DNA of 33,099 nt from Yinghuangia seranimata (GTDB taxonomy: Bacteria; Actinomycetota; Actinomycetes; Streptomycetales; Streptomycetaceae): assembly GCF_029953285.1 (NCBI RefSeq), contig NZ_JASAOI010000032.1, positions 1-33,099 of the forward strand, given 5' to 3'. The translations under genes and the position numbers were made by a program. The notes under the pieces were generated by a model. It ran no database searches and was not told the origin of the DNA. It worked only from the letters and a program-made list of their open reading frames with translations. How positions within the stretch are numbered: position 1 is the first letter of the stretch; each line of letters starts with the position of its first letter. This document shows positions 22,220 to 30,010 of the stretch, piece by piece.

Positions 22220-23194
22220 ATGCCGACGACACGGGGCGTTGCCCGTCAGGGAGCCGATCGGGTGGCCGCCTCGCGTACGCGAAAGGCCGCGGACGCGGAG
22301 CGCGACACGGTCGGTGTGTACCTCGACGAGATCAGCCGGACGAAGCTGCTGGACGCCGCCCGCGAGGTGGAGCTGTCGCAGGCCATCGAGGCCGGGCTGT
22401 ACGCGGAGCAGCTGCTGGAGGAGGGCGCCCTGCCGAAGGGCGCGACCGAGGACGAGCTGCGGGCACTGGTCGAGGAAGGCCGACGGGCCAAGGACGAGTT
22501 CATTCGCGCGAACCTGCGCCTGGTGGTGTCGGTGGCGCGCCGGTACCCGCGCAGTGGCATGCCGTTCCTGGACCTGGTGCAGGAGGGCAATGTCGGACTG
22601 GTGCGCGCCGTCGAGAAGTTCGACTACCTGAAGGGCTTCAAGTTCTCCACGTACGCGACGTGGTGGATCCGCCAGGCCATCACCCGCGCGATGGCCGACC
22701 AGGCGCGTACGGTGCGCCTGCCGGTGCACCTGGTCGAGGAACTGGGCAAGATCCGGCGCGTGCAGCGGGAGTTCGCCCGCGACCACGGCCATGAGCCGGA
22801 CTTCCCGGAGATCGCGGAGGTCCTCGGGTCGACCCCTGAGCGGGTGGCCGACGTGCTCGGCTGGGCGCGCGACCCGATCAGCCTGGACAGCCCGGTCGGC
22901 GACGACGGCGAGACGGAACTGGGCGAGCTGGTCCAGGAGACCGACCCGGTCACGCCGGAGGACGTCGCGCTGGCCGAGATGGAGCGCAGCCAGATCGCGG
23001 ACCTGGTGGGCCGGTTGGACGGCCGCACGGCGACGATCATGCGCGCCCGTTACGGCATGATCGACGGCAAGCAGCACACACTCACCGAGGTCGGCAAGCA
23101 GCTCGGCCTGACCCGCGAGCGGATCCGGCAGATCGAGAAGCAGGCCCTCGTCGAGCTGCGGCACCTGGCGGCCGAGCAGGGACTGGCCGCGTGA
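22220..23194 (+). CDS. HrdD-like group 2 RNA polymerase sigma factor
   Basis: The 324-residue protein has the sigma-70 regions in order: 1.2 (VGVYLDEISRTKLLDAAREV), 2 (RLVVSVARRYPRSGMPFLDL through FSTYATWWIRQAITRAMADQ), 3 (VHLVEELGKIRRVQREFARD and the EIAEVLGSTPERV helices) and 4 (LTEVGKQLGLTRERIRQIEK). It lacks the long N-terminal region of the principal sigma factor HrdB, so it is group 2, closest in layout to HrdD. The ATG at 22220 has GCGAGG about 8-9 nt upstream and is preferred to an in-frame ATG at 22199. It directs alternative housekeeping-like transcription, probably under thiol-oxidative stress given the SigR-type promoter. A terminator follows. Confidence 0.94.
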   Translation: MPTTRGVARQGADRVAASRTRKAADAERDTVGVYLDEISRTKLLDAAREVELSQAIEAGLYAEQLLEEGALPKGATEDELRALVEEGRRAKDEFIRANLRLVVSVARRYPRSGMPFLDLVQEGNVGLVRAVEKFDYLKGFKFSTYATWWIRQAITRAMADQARTVRLPVHLVEELGKIRRVQREFARDHGHEPDFPEIAEVLGSTPERVADVLGWARDPISLDSPVGDDGETELGELVQETDPVTPEDVALAEMERSQIADLVGRLDGRTATIMRARYGMIDGKQHTLTEVGKQLGLTRERIRQIEKQALVELRHLAAEQGLAA

Positions 23195-23222
23195 CACCAC
23201 GACACGAGCGACAGCCCCACGA

Positions 23223-23251
23223 CCCCGGGACCGGCACGGCGCCTCCCGGGG
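23223..23251. terminator. Terminator after sigma factor gene
   Basis: CCCCGGGA (23223-23230) pairs with TCCCGGGG (23244-23251) around a 13-nt loop, 28 bp after the sigma-factor stop. No T-tract, as is common in actinomycetes. Confidence 0.65.
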
Positions 23252-23327
23252 CCGCGGTGCGTCGGGTGGCTAGTGTGGAGACGGCAGGACGGGCGGCAGG
23301 CCCGTAGGTAGCGGAAGGCAGAACGGC

Positions 23328-23567
23328 ATGGCGGAAGAGCGCGAGGCCGCGCGCGGTCGCGGCGAGGACGCGGCGGCGGGGCGGCAGGGCGCGCCCGCGC
23401 GGCGTGTGTCCGGCCGGGACCTGTTCGGGTTCGACGGCGCCGACCTGCTGCCCGACCGCACCGCCGACGAGCGCGACGCGGGCTGGGGCGACGAGCGCGG
23501 CACCGCCTCGGATTCCGCCGCCGACCTGCGCCGGTTCCTGGACGAGAAGCCGCCGCACCACCTCTGA
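23328..23567 (+). CDS. Small charged hypothetical protein
   Basis: This 79-residue hydrophilic protein has an Arg/Ala/Gly-rich first third and a more ordered second part (VSGRDLFGFDGADLLPDRTADE... LRRFLDEKPPHHL). The ATG has GGAAGG about 9 nt upstream. It contains no Cys and no membrane segment. It looks like an unnamed actinobacterial protein, and function cannot be inferred. A 14-bp inverted repeat downstream separates it from the convergent mscL. Confidence 0.65.
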   Translation: MAEEREAARGRGEDAAAGRQGAPARRVSGRDLFGFDGADLLPDRTADERDAGWGDERGTASDSAADLRRFLDEKPPHHL

Positions 23568-23622
23568 GGTGGGGCGCCGCGCCCTGCGGTGGCGCCGCGC
23601 GCCTGTGGTGGCGCCCCCGGAC

Positions 23623-23660
23623 GCCATGGCCGCCGGTGCGGTGGCCCCGGCGGCCATGGC
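23623..23660. terminator. Bidirectional terminator between convergent genes
   Basis: The arms at 23623-23636 and 23647-23660 are perfect 14-bp complements with a 10-nt loop. The hairpin sits between the plus-strand small protein and the minus-strand mscL, and could end both transcripts. Confidence 0.75.
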
Positions 23661-23681
23661 CTGGGTGGGTGGGGTCTGTGG

Positions 23682-24131
23682 TCAGGTCCGGGAGCCTGCG
23701 CCGCTGGTCTGGGGGCCGGGCTGCTCGGCGAGGAGGTCGCGGATCTCGGTCAGCAGCTCGTTGTCGGTGAGCCGTTCCGCCTTGGCCTGGCCGAGTGCTC
23801 GGGCGCGGCGGTCCATCATGTGGTTGATCGGCAGCACGAAGATGAAGTAGACGACCAGCGCGGTGATCACGAAGGTGAGCAGAGCGCTGAGCACCGTGCC
23901 CCACAGGATGAAGACGCCCTGGGTGACGTTGCCGGCCGCGTCGACCGCGCAGGGGCCCTTGAGACAGGACCTGTAGCTGTCGAGGTCCTTCGTGCCGAGC
24001 GCGCCGACGAGCGGGTTGATGACGCCCTTGACGAACGAGTTGATCACCGTGGTGAACGCGGCGCCGATGACGACCGCGACCGCGAGGTCGACGACGTTGC
24101 CGCGCATCAGGAACTTCTTGAAGCCACCCAT
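23682..24131 (-). CDS. mscL: Large-conductance mechanosensitive channel MscL
   Basis: The 149-residue protein is MscL, a homopentameric tension-gated channel that releases solutes on osmotic downshock. It has the N-terminal amphipathic helix GGFKKFLMRGNVVDLAV, the first transmembrane helix with the gate region (AVAVVIGAAFTTVINSFV), a periplasmic loop, a second transmembrane helix (SALLTFVITALVVYFIFVLP) and a charged cytoplasmic tail. The loop holds a CLKGPC pair that could form a disulphide; this is unusual compared with E. coli MscL. GGAGGAG about 8 nt upstream decides the ATG at 24131 over an extended frame. It is probably transcribed alone. Confidence 0.95.
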   Translation of the reverse strand: MGGFKKFLMRGNVVDLAVAVVIGAAFTTVINSFVKGVINPLVGALGTKDLDSYRSCLKGPCAVDAAGNVTQGVFILWGTVLSALLTFVITALVVYFIFVLPINHMMDRRARALGQAKAERLTDNELLTEIRDLLAEQPGPQTSGAGSRT

Positions 24132-24291
24132 AGGTGGATCTCCTCCAACAGGTCGTGGTGTGGACCGCCGCTGTTCCGTCGCGCGAACGTCGGTTCGTTC
24201 GCAGGTCTGATCGGTCCGATCGTCCATCAATCGGACTATTGGAGCAAAAGCAGCCTACGTTGCATACGTAGCAATCCGTAGGATTCTGGCG

Positions 24292-25041
24292 TCAGTTACC
24301 GTCGGTGGCAACAACGCCGCCGGGCGTGCCGCGGATCGTGTACGTCAACGGCGCGCCGACCGCGGCCCCGGCGAGCGCGGTCGCGGACTCCGCGGGGACC
24401 GACAGGATCAGCAGCCCGCCGCCGCGGTCCGGCGAGCCTTCCGGGCGGGCGAGCACGACCGCGTCGCGCGCCACCACACGCGCGACGGCGGTGCCTGGAC
24501 GGGCCGTGGGCCCGAGCAGGCTTGATGCTCCGTCAGGGACCGGGCCGGCGAGCACGTCGACGCGGTCGCCGGGACGGAGCAGCCGTGCCGCGTCCGCGTC
24601 CGCGAACCGCACGGGGAGCGCGACGCCGCCGGGCAGGCCGCGCAACTGCGGTCCGACGAGCCGCACATCGGTGATCGGCTCACCGCGCCGCACCGCGGCG
24701 GCGAGCGCCCGCCCCTGCGTGTCGGAACGGTGCCGCAGGGCCCGCGCGGGCACGTCGGCGGGCGCGAACCGGGCCGTGCGGAGATCGCCCGGCCCGGGGA
24801 CGGCACCGGTGTCGAGATCGTGCGCGGCGACCAGCACCGGCACGGTCGGCGGCGAGGGCGGCCGGGCGGCGAGCAACCCGGCCCCGACGGCCAGCGCGGC
24901 CGCGGCGGCCGCCAACGGGCGCCGGTAGCGGGCGACGAACAACCGCACCCCGCGCAGCCGCGCGGCGACCGAGCCGGCGGAACCCTCGGACCGGGACGGG
25001 GCGTGGGCGGTGCGGGTGGCACGGGCGAGCGAGCGGACCAT
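24292..25041 (-). CDS. SAF-domain membrane-anchored protein (RcpC/CpaB-like)
   Basis: This 249-residue protein has a basic N-terminus and a single transmembrane segment at about residues 38-60 (LAAAAAALAVGAGLLAA). A SAF domain follows (about 65-125: PVLVAAHDLDTGAV through RGEPITDVRLVG), then an RcpC-like beta domain (RPGDRVDVLAG, VLARPEGS, LLILSVPAESATALA). Such proteins are accessory factors of Flp/Tad pilus assembly, but no tad genes are present here, and stand-alone copies are common in actinomycetes. The ATG at 25041 has GGAGG about 8 nt upstream. The likely location is the outer face of the membrane. Confidence 0.82.
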   Translation of the reverse strand: MVRSLARATRTAHAPSRSEGSAGSVAARLRGVRLFVARYRRPLAAAAAALAVGAGLLAARPPSPPTVPVLVAAHDLDTGAVPGPGDLRTARFAPADVPARALRHRSDTQGRALAAAVRRGEPITDVRLVGPQLRGLPGGVALPVRFADADAARLLRPGDRVDVLAGPVPDGASSLLGPTARPGTAVARVVARDAVVLARPEGSPDRGGGLLILSVPAESATALAGAAVGAPLTYTIRGTPGGVVATDGN

Positions 25042-25128
25042 CGAACGACCTCCGTCGGCGGGGACTGGGCGACCGGGATCCACGGTGCGGCGCCGAGACC
25101 GCCCGCACGAAATCGCCGACGAGGAGGC

Positions 25129-25166
25129 TGTGGACAAGCGCGAAGTGGCGATTCGGCTGTGGACAA
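25129..25166 (-). promoter_or_regulatory. Two perfect DnaA boxes (TTGTCCACA)
   Basis: TGTGGACAA occurs at 25129-25137 and 25158-25166, which is TTGTCCACA, the preferred Streptomyces DnaA box, on the minus strand. The copies are in the same orientation, 29 bp apart. Chromosomal DnaA-box groups outside oriC can titrate or regulate DnaA; the neighbouring SAF-domain gene promoter is another possible target. Confidence 0.65.
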
Positions 25167-25454
25167 CAGACCGCCGACCGCGCGGCCGAGGAGGACAATC
25201 CGTACGCGCGCCCGTAGGCCAAGCCCGGGCACATGCAGCCGTTCCGAGTGGGCGGCGTGGGCGTGAGACGTGTAGCGGGAGGGCGCGGCCGGCGCGCGGG
25301 CGACGGCAGAGCGCGCTGGAGCCGGCGTTTCGGCTGCCGAGGCAGGGAGGGGCCGCGGGACCGAGCGGGAGCTCCCGGCCGCATCCGCAGCCCGGTCCGC
25401 AGGGCGGGGGGATGATCGCCGGAAGCCGCCTCAAGCGGCCCCGTCAACGCGAAA

Positions 25455-25492
25455 GCCCGGCGGGTCCGGACTCCCGTCCGGCCCCACCGGGC
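25455..25492 (-). terminator. Terminator of the MTA phosphorylase gene
   Basis: A GC-rich stem formed by GCCCGG...GTCCGGAC and its complement (imperfect in the middle) lies 20 bp beyond the stop codon and, on the minus strand, ends in GGGCTTTCGCG. That ending is typical of actinomycete terminators. Confidence 0.75.
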
Positions 25493-25511
25493 CTCACACA
25501 TAAACCAGCCG

Positions 25512-26372
25512 CTACTCCGGCAGCGCCACCGCGTCCGCGCCGCAGGCGCAGGTGCGCTCCGCCGGAATGGTCGCGACCACGTCGAAGAGCAGCGTGCGCA
25601 GGCGGCCGACGTTCTTTGCGAAGACCTCCAGGACCTCCGCGTGGGTGACGCCCTCGCCGGCTTCGACGCCCGCGTCCAGGTCGGTGACCAGGGCCATCGC
25701 GGTGAAGCACAGGCCCAGCTCGCGGGCGAGGACCGCCTCTGGGTGGCCCGTCATGCCGACGATGGACCAGCCCTGGGCCGAGTACCAGCGGGACTCGGCG
25801 CGGGTCGAGAAGCGCGGGCCCTCGATGACGACGAGCGTGCCGCCGTCGACCGGCTCCCAGTCGGCGTTGCGGGCGGCGGCGACCGCCGCGGTGCGGCCCG
25901 ACGGGCAGTACGGGTCCGCGAACGACGTGTGCACGACCGGTGCCGGCGCCCCGTCGAAGTACGTCTGCACGCGGCCCGACGTCCGGTCCACCAGCTGGTC
26001 CGGGACGACCAGGGTGCCCGGCCCGAGCTCCGCGCGCAGTCCGCCCACGGCGCACGGCGCGACGACCTGGGTCACACCCGCGGCGCGCAGCGCCCACAGG
26101 TTGGCCCGGTAGTTGATGCGGTGCGGCGGGATCGCGTGGTCGCGGCCGTGGCGCGGCAGGAACACCACGCGGCGTCCGCCGACCTCGCCGAAGAACAGCG
26201 AGTCGCTCGGCGCGCCGTACGGCGTGTCGACCGGGACCTCCACGACGTCCTCGAGGAACGCGTAGAACCCGGAGCCGCCGATGACGCCGATCTCCGCGGG
26301 GGCGACGCCCTCGGGCAGCACGCCGGCTGCCGCGGGGGCGGTCTGCTCTGCCTGAGCTGCCACGCCCGTCAC
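25512..26372 (-). CDS. mtnP: S-methyl-5'-thioadenosine phosphorylase
   Basis: The 286-residue protein is a PNP/MTAP-family phosphorylase. It cleaves 5'-methylthioadenosine, a by-product of polyamine and autoinducer synthesis, into adenine and 5-methylthioribose-1-phosphate for methionine salvage. Family motifs: IGVIGGSGFY, the phosphate-binding LPRHGRDHAIPPHRINYRAN, APCAVGGL, VIEGPRFSTRAES and GMTGHPEAVLARE with the catalytic Asp in TDLDAGVEAG. A 25-residue Ala-rich N-terminal extension precedes the core. The start is GTG at 26372; another GTG 9 bases downstream is possible. Only 7 bp separate it from the upstream FmdB gene, so they form an operon. A C-terminal CAC pair is present. Confidence 0.94.
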   Translation of the reverse strand: MTGVAAQAEQTAPAAAGVLPEGVAPAEIGVIGGSGFYAFLEDVVEVPVDTPYGAPSDSLFFGEVGGRRVVFLPRHGRDHAIPPHRINYRANLWALRAAGVTQVVAPCAVGGLRAELGPGTLVVPDQLVDRTSGRVQTYFDGAPAPVVHTSFADPYCPSGRTAAVAAARNADWEPVDGGTLVVIEGPRFSTRAESRWYSAQGWSIVGMTGHPEAVLARELGLCFTAMALVTDLDAGVEAGEGVTHAEVLEVFAKNVGRLRTLLFDVVATIPAERTCACGADAVALPE

Positions 26373-26379
26373 CGCGCGC

Positions 26380-26706
26380 TCAGGAGGCGGACGCGGTGGA
26401 CGTGGACGTCGACGAGCCGGAGCCCGACGACGTGCTGGACGAGCTCGAGGAGCTCGACGAGCTGTCGGACGACGAGCTCGAAGACGGCGACGAGGACGAC
26501 GCGGCGGGAACCGTCGACGAGCTCGACGACCCGCGGCTGTCGGTCCGGTAGAAGCCGGATCCCTTGAACACGACGCCTACGGCCGAGAACACCTTGCGCA
26601 GCCGCCCCTGGCAGGCCGGGCACTCGGTGAGCGCGTCGTCCGTGAACTTCTGGACGGCCTCAAGGCCCTCGCCACAAGCGGTGCACTGGTACTGGTACGT
26701 CGGCAC
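26380..26706 (-). CDS. FmdB-family zinc-ribbon protein with poly-Ser tail
   Basis: This 108-residue protein begins with the FmdB zinc ribbon: PTYQYQCTACG and ECPACQGRLRKVF give the two CxxC knuckles at about residues 8-11 and 29-32, followed by GVVFKGSGFYRTDSR. The remaining 45-50 residues are nearly all Ser with some Thr, Gly and Pro, an extreme disordered tail. The GTG at 26706 has AAGGAGG about 7 nt upstream, and the next gene (MTAP) starts 7 bp after the stop. FmdB proteins are presumed regulatory, with unproven function. The opposite strand reads as an acidic Asp/Glu run, which is a by-product of the serine codons. Confidence 0.9.
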   Translation of the reverse strand: MPTYQYQCTACGEGLEAVQKFTDDALTECPACQGRLRKVFSAVGVVFKGSGFYRTDSRGSSSSSTVPAASSSSPSSSSSSDSSSSSSSSSSTSSGSGSSTSTSTASAS

Positions 26707-26743
26707 GGTCAGGTCCTCCTTAGCAAGACAGGTGCTGGCACTC

Positions 26744-27997
26744 TCACCTGCCGAGTGCCAATGGTGCAGCATCCACCGGAGCTACGTCCACCGTGGCGGG
26801 CTCCGGAGCCGCCTTCGCGGGCCGCAGGACGCGCTGTCCGAGCCCGACCACGAGCAGGCCGCTCGCGGCCGTCCCGAGGGTCAGGACGAACGCCGGGCTC
26901 GCGCCCGTCGCGTCGGTCACAACGCCCGCGAGCGTGTTCCCGAACGCCAGGCCGAGGCCGATCGCGCCGGTCAGCCAGGTGAAGGCCTCGGTCTTCGCGG
27001 CGACGGGGACGAGGCTTTCGACGAGCGTGTATCCGGTGATGATCGTCGGCGCCAGGGCGAGTCCGCAGACGAGCGCCACCGGCACCATCACGGCCACGTT
27101 CGGCACCGCCCACAGCGGCGCCGTGCCGACCGTGAGCAGCGCGAAGGCGACCATGAGCCGCCGGTTGGCGGCCCCGCGCCACACCATCGCCCCGAACACC
27201 GCGCCCGCTATCAGGCTGCCGCCCGCGAACACCGCGTACAGGGCGCCGGCGAGTCCGGCGCGCCCCGATTCCTCCGCGAAGGCGGTGATCGAGACCTGGA
27301 CGCTCCCGAACACCGCTCCGATGGACACGAACGCTCCGACGAGCACCTTTACTCCCGCGACGCGTATCGCGGAGGCGTGCCGGGGCCCGTCCGCCGCGTT
27401 CCGGCGGGCCGGCGCGGTGGAGCGCTGGGCGGCGAACAGCAGCGATCCGACGACGGTCAGCACGGCCTCGACCGCCAGGCCGAAGCCCGGGTCGACGCCG
27501 GTGGCCAGGAAGGTCGCGACCACGGGGCCGACGACGAACGTGAACTCGTCGGTGACCGACTCGAACGCGAACGCGGTCGGCAGCAGCGGCCCGCCCTCCA
27601 GCTTGGCGACCCAGCGGGCGCGCACCATCGAGCCGATCTGCGGCACGGACGCGCCGGCCAGGACGGAGGACGCGAACACGGTCCACGTGGGGGCGCCGCT
27701 CTTGGCGCAGATGATCAGTGCGGTGACGGCCGCGCCGTGTACGAGAGCGCCGGGCACCAGGACGGCGGCCTGCCCGTACCGGTCCGCGAGCCGACCCGTC
27801 TGCGGTCCGACCACCGCGAGGGCGACGGCCATGGCCGCCGCGGCCGCGCCGGCGACACCGTACGACCCGGTGGTGTCCTTGACGAGGAGAACGATTCCGA
27901 GGCCGAGCATCGCGTACGGCAGGCGCGCGACGAGGCCGGGGGTGAGAAAACGCCATGCGGATGGCGTGCGGAGCAGCGTGGTGTAGGTGGAGATCAC
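26744..27997 (-). CDS. MFS transporter, drug-efflux-like
   Basis: The 417-residue protein has about 12 transmembrane helices in two halves and the MFS loop motif GPQTGRLADRYGQ between helices 2 and 3. Similar stretches (RRNAADGPRHAS in the central loop) separate the halves. It resembles actinomycete SCO-type drug-efflux MFS proteins; substrate is not predictable. The GTG at 27997 begins ISTYTTLLRTPSAWRFLTPG and has AGGAAG about 12 nt upstream, which is long; a weaker site is possible. A 200-nt leader region upstream contains a GC-rich hairpin. Confidence 0.88.
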   Translation of the reverse strand: MISTYTTLLRTPSAWRFLTPGLVARLPYAMLGLGIVLLVKDTTGSYGVAGAAAAAMAVALAVVGPQTGRLADRYGQAAVLVPGALVHGAAVTALIICAKSGAPTWTVFASSVLAGASVPQIGSMVRARWVAKLEGGPLLPTAFAFESVTDEFTFVVGPVVATFLATGVDPGFGLAVEAVLTVVGSLLFAAQRSTAPARRNAADGPRHASAIRVAGVKVLVGAFVSIGAVFGSVQVSITAFAEESGRAGLAGALYAVFAGGSLIAGAVFGAMVWRGAANRRLMVAFALLTVGTAPLWAVPNVAVMVPVALVCGLALAPTIITGYTLVESLVPVAAKTEAFTWLTGAIGLGLAFGNTLAGVVTDATGASPAFVLTLGTAASGLLVVGLGQRVLRPAKAAPEPATVDVAPVDAAPLALGR

Positions 27998-27999
27998 GC

Positions 28000-28274
28000 G
28001 GCTTTCTGCTTCCTGCCGCCTGGTAGCGCAACAGGGTTCCGACAGGTGGAGACCCCGGTGCGCCGAGAGCTGTCCTCTAAGCGCCGACCGGGGTAGATAC
28101 CGCCTCTGACCTGCGAGAACAAGGCCTTCGTGAGGCAGCCGCCGTGCGGCCGCGCCAGCTCTGCGTCAGGCAGAGTTGGTCCGTTTCATTGCATGCCATC
28201 CCGCGCGTGACCACAGGCATGGCTGATTTACTGCTAAATCGTACAACGTTGAGAAGAACACGCCGAGCGGGGCG
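28000..28274. other. Intergenic region with GC-rich hairpin and AT-rich palindrome
   Basis: This gap lies between the MFS gene and the antiporter gene, both on the minus strand. A CCCCGGT/ACCGGGG pair around 28054-28094 could form a hairpin in the MFS leader. GATTTACTGCTAAATC at 28223-28238 is a 6-bp-arm palindrome in a clearly AT-rich patch and may be an operator or part of a promoter for the MFS gene. No gene was seen. Confidence 0.4.
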
Positions 28275-29762
28275 TCAATTCCCCCGTTCGCCCAGCCACC
28301 CGGCGAGCTTGCCGCCGCGGCTGACCGCGCGCAGCCGCCGCTCGGTCGCGTCGCGGACCTCCTCGGTGGTCACCACCAGCAGGTCGTCGTCCCGCTGGAG
28401 CACCGTCGTGGGGCCGGGCACGAAGCTCTCCGCCCCGCGCACCACGAGCGTCACCGCGGCGCCCTTGGGCAGCCGCAGCTCGCCGACCTCGACACCGTGT
28501 ATCCGCGACCCGCTCGGCACGCTCACGGACAGCAGGTGGGCCCGCAGCTTCTCCAGAGGCGCCGACTCGACGCCGAGGTCGGACGACTCCGGGCTGCCGC
28601 CGAAGCCGACCTTGCGGGCGATCCACGGGAGCGTGGGGCCCTGCACCACGGTGAAGACGATCACCAGCACGAAGGTGATGTTGAACAGCCGCTCGGCGTC
28701 CGCGACGTTCTCGACGATGGGGATGGTCGCGAGCACGATCGGCACCGCGCCGCGCAGGCCGGCCCACGACAGGATCACCTGCTCGCGCCACGGCACCCGG
28801 AAGGGCGTGGTCGACACGACGACGGACAGCGGCCGCGCCAGGAGCAGCAGCACGGTGCCGATGACGAGCGCGGGCACGACGGCGCCGCCGAGCTCGTGCG
28901 GGGTGACGAGGAGGCCGAGCAGGACGAACAGGCCGATCTGGGCGATCCAGCCGACGCCCTCCGCGAAGCCGCGCGTCGCCGGCTTGTGCGGCAGTTGGGC
29001 GTTGCCGAGGATCAGCGCCGCCACGTAGCACGCGAGGAAGCCGCTGCCGTGCCCGAGCGCGCCGGCCGCATAGGCGAGCACGCACAGGGCGATGACGGCG
29101 ATCGGATAGAGGCCGGACGCCGGCAGCGCGATGTGCCGCAGTCCCCAGGAACCCACCTTGCCGACCGCGAATCCGATGGCCGCGCCGATCCCGAGTTCGA
29201 GCACGATCTCGCCGACGACCTGGTACCAGGGGTGCGAGCCGGTCTGCGCGAAGGTGACGACGAGGATGACGACGGGCGCGTCGTTGAAGCCCGATTCGGC
29301 CTCGAGCAGCCCTGTCAGCCGCTTGGGCAGCGGCAGGGTGCGCAGGACCGAGAAGACCGCCGCGGCGTCCGTGGAGGACACGATCGCGCCCATGAGGATG
29401 GCGGTCGACCAGTCCGTGTCGAGCACGAACCGGGCGGCCACCGCGGTGACTCCGACGCTCACGCCGACGCCGACGGTCGACAGGACGGCGGCGGCAGGCA
29501 CCGCCGGCTTGATCGCCTCCCAGTTGGTGCTGATGCCGCCCTCGGTCAGGATCAGCACGAGTGCCGCATAGCTGAGCGTCTGCGTCAGTTCCGCGTTGTC
29601 GTAGCTGAGTCCGAGGACGTCGCCGCCGATGAGCACGCCGAGCCCGAGGTACAGCAGGAGGCTGGGCATCCCGGTGCGGGTGGCGAGGCGTACCGCGACG
29701 ACCGCGACCAGCAAGACCAGTGCGCCGAGAGCGAGGACCTGGTTCAGCTCGGCCACGGACAC
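28275..29762 (-). CDS. K+/H+ antiporter of the CPA1 family with TrkA-C domain
   Basis: The 495-residue protein has 12-13 transmembrane helices in residues about 5-400. It has CPA-type motifs LEAESGFNDAPVVILV (with the Asn-Asp pair that binds cation and proton) and GLRGAVPIVLATIPI. A cytoplasmic TrkA-C-like domain at about 415-495 (VSVPSGSRIHGVEVGELRLP then LVVTTEE) is probably a nucleotide- or ligand-gating element. It would exchange K+ (or Na+) for H+ to hold pH and ion balance. The GTG at 29762 has GGAGGAG about 8 nt upstream; GTG at 29756 is less well placed. It is divergent from the penicillin-acylase-like gene. Confidence 0.93.
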   Translation of the reverse strand: MSVAELNQVLALGALVLLVAVVAVRLATRTGMPSLLLYLGLGVLIGGDVLGLSYDNAELTQTLSYAALVLILTEGGISTNWEAIKPAVPAAAVLSTVGVGVSVGVTAVAARFVLDTDWSTAILMGAIVSSTDAAAVFSVLRTLPLPKRLTGLLEAESGFNDAPVVILVVTFAQTGSHPWYQVVGEIVLELGIGAAIGFAVGKVGSWGLRHIALPASGLYPIAVIALCVLAYAAGALGHGSGFLACYVAALILGNAQLPHKPATRGFAEGVGWIAQIGLFVLLGLLVTPHELGGAVVPALVIGTVLLLLARPLSVVVSTTPFRVPWREQVILSWAGLRGAVPIVLATIPIVENVADAERLFNITFVLVIVFTVVQGPTLPWIARKVGFGGSPESSDLGVESAPLEKLRAHLLSVSVPSGSRIHGVEVGELRLPKGAAVTLVVRGAESFVPGPTTVLQRDDDLLVVTTEEVRDATERRLRAVSRGGKLAGWLGERGN

Positions 29763-30010
29763 GTAACGGCTCCTCCGATGGTCGGTCGTCGGTCGGTCCG
29801 GCCACTTCGACGATCGGACGCGTCGTCAACTCTTCGATTGATGTGCGGCACGGGCAAACTGATGCTTCATTACCTTCGCCTGGCAAATATTTTACCAAAG
29901 TGAACGATCCGGTTGTCGTCGCCCGGAGACCGTCCGGGACCCGCGCGTCGATCGGTCGGCGGCGCACCGCTCTAAGGTGTCCCTTGCCGCACCCACCGTG
30001 AAGGATCTTG
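29763..30010. promoter_or_regulatory. Divergent promoter region, antiporter/acylase
   Basis: These 248 bp separate the divergent genes. An AT-rich patch around 29880-29902 (CAAATATTTTACC) stands out and probably contains promoter elements. No confident -35/-10 pair or operator was identified. Confidence 0.45.

Larger units (their letters stand above)
25042..25511. other. Gene-free gap containing two DnaA boxes
   Basis: No plausible gene was found in 470 bp; short frames on both strands are Arg/Gly-rich and have no supporting signals. The gap includes two exact TGTGGACAA nonamers and, at its far end, the terminator of the methylthioadenosine phosphorylase gene. Confidence 0.5.

Noticed and set aside
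24292-25041. Tad/Flp pilus locus
   Set aside because: Only the RcpC/CpaB-like SAF protein is present, with no ATPase, pilin or prepilin peptidase genes nearby.
25233-25415. 60-codon plus-strand frame in the DnaA-box gap
   Set aside because: Arg/Gly-rich composition typical of GC-driven frames and no ribosome binding site.
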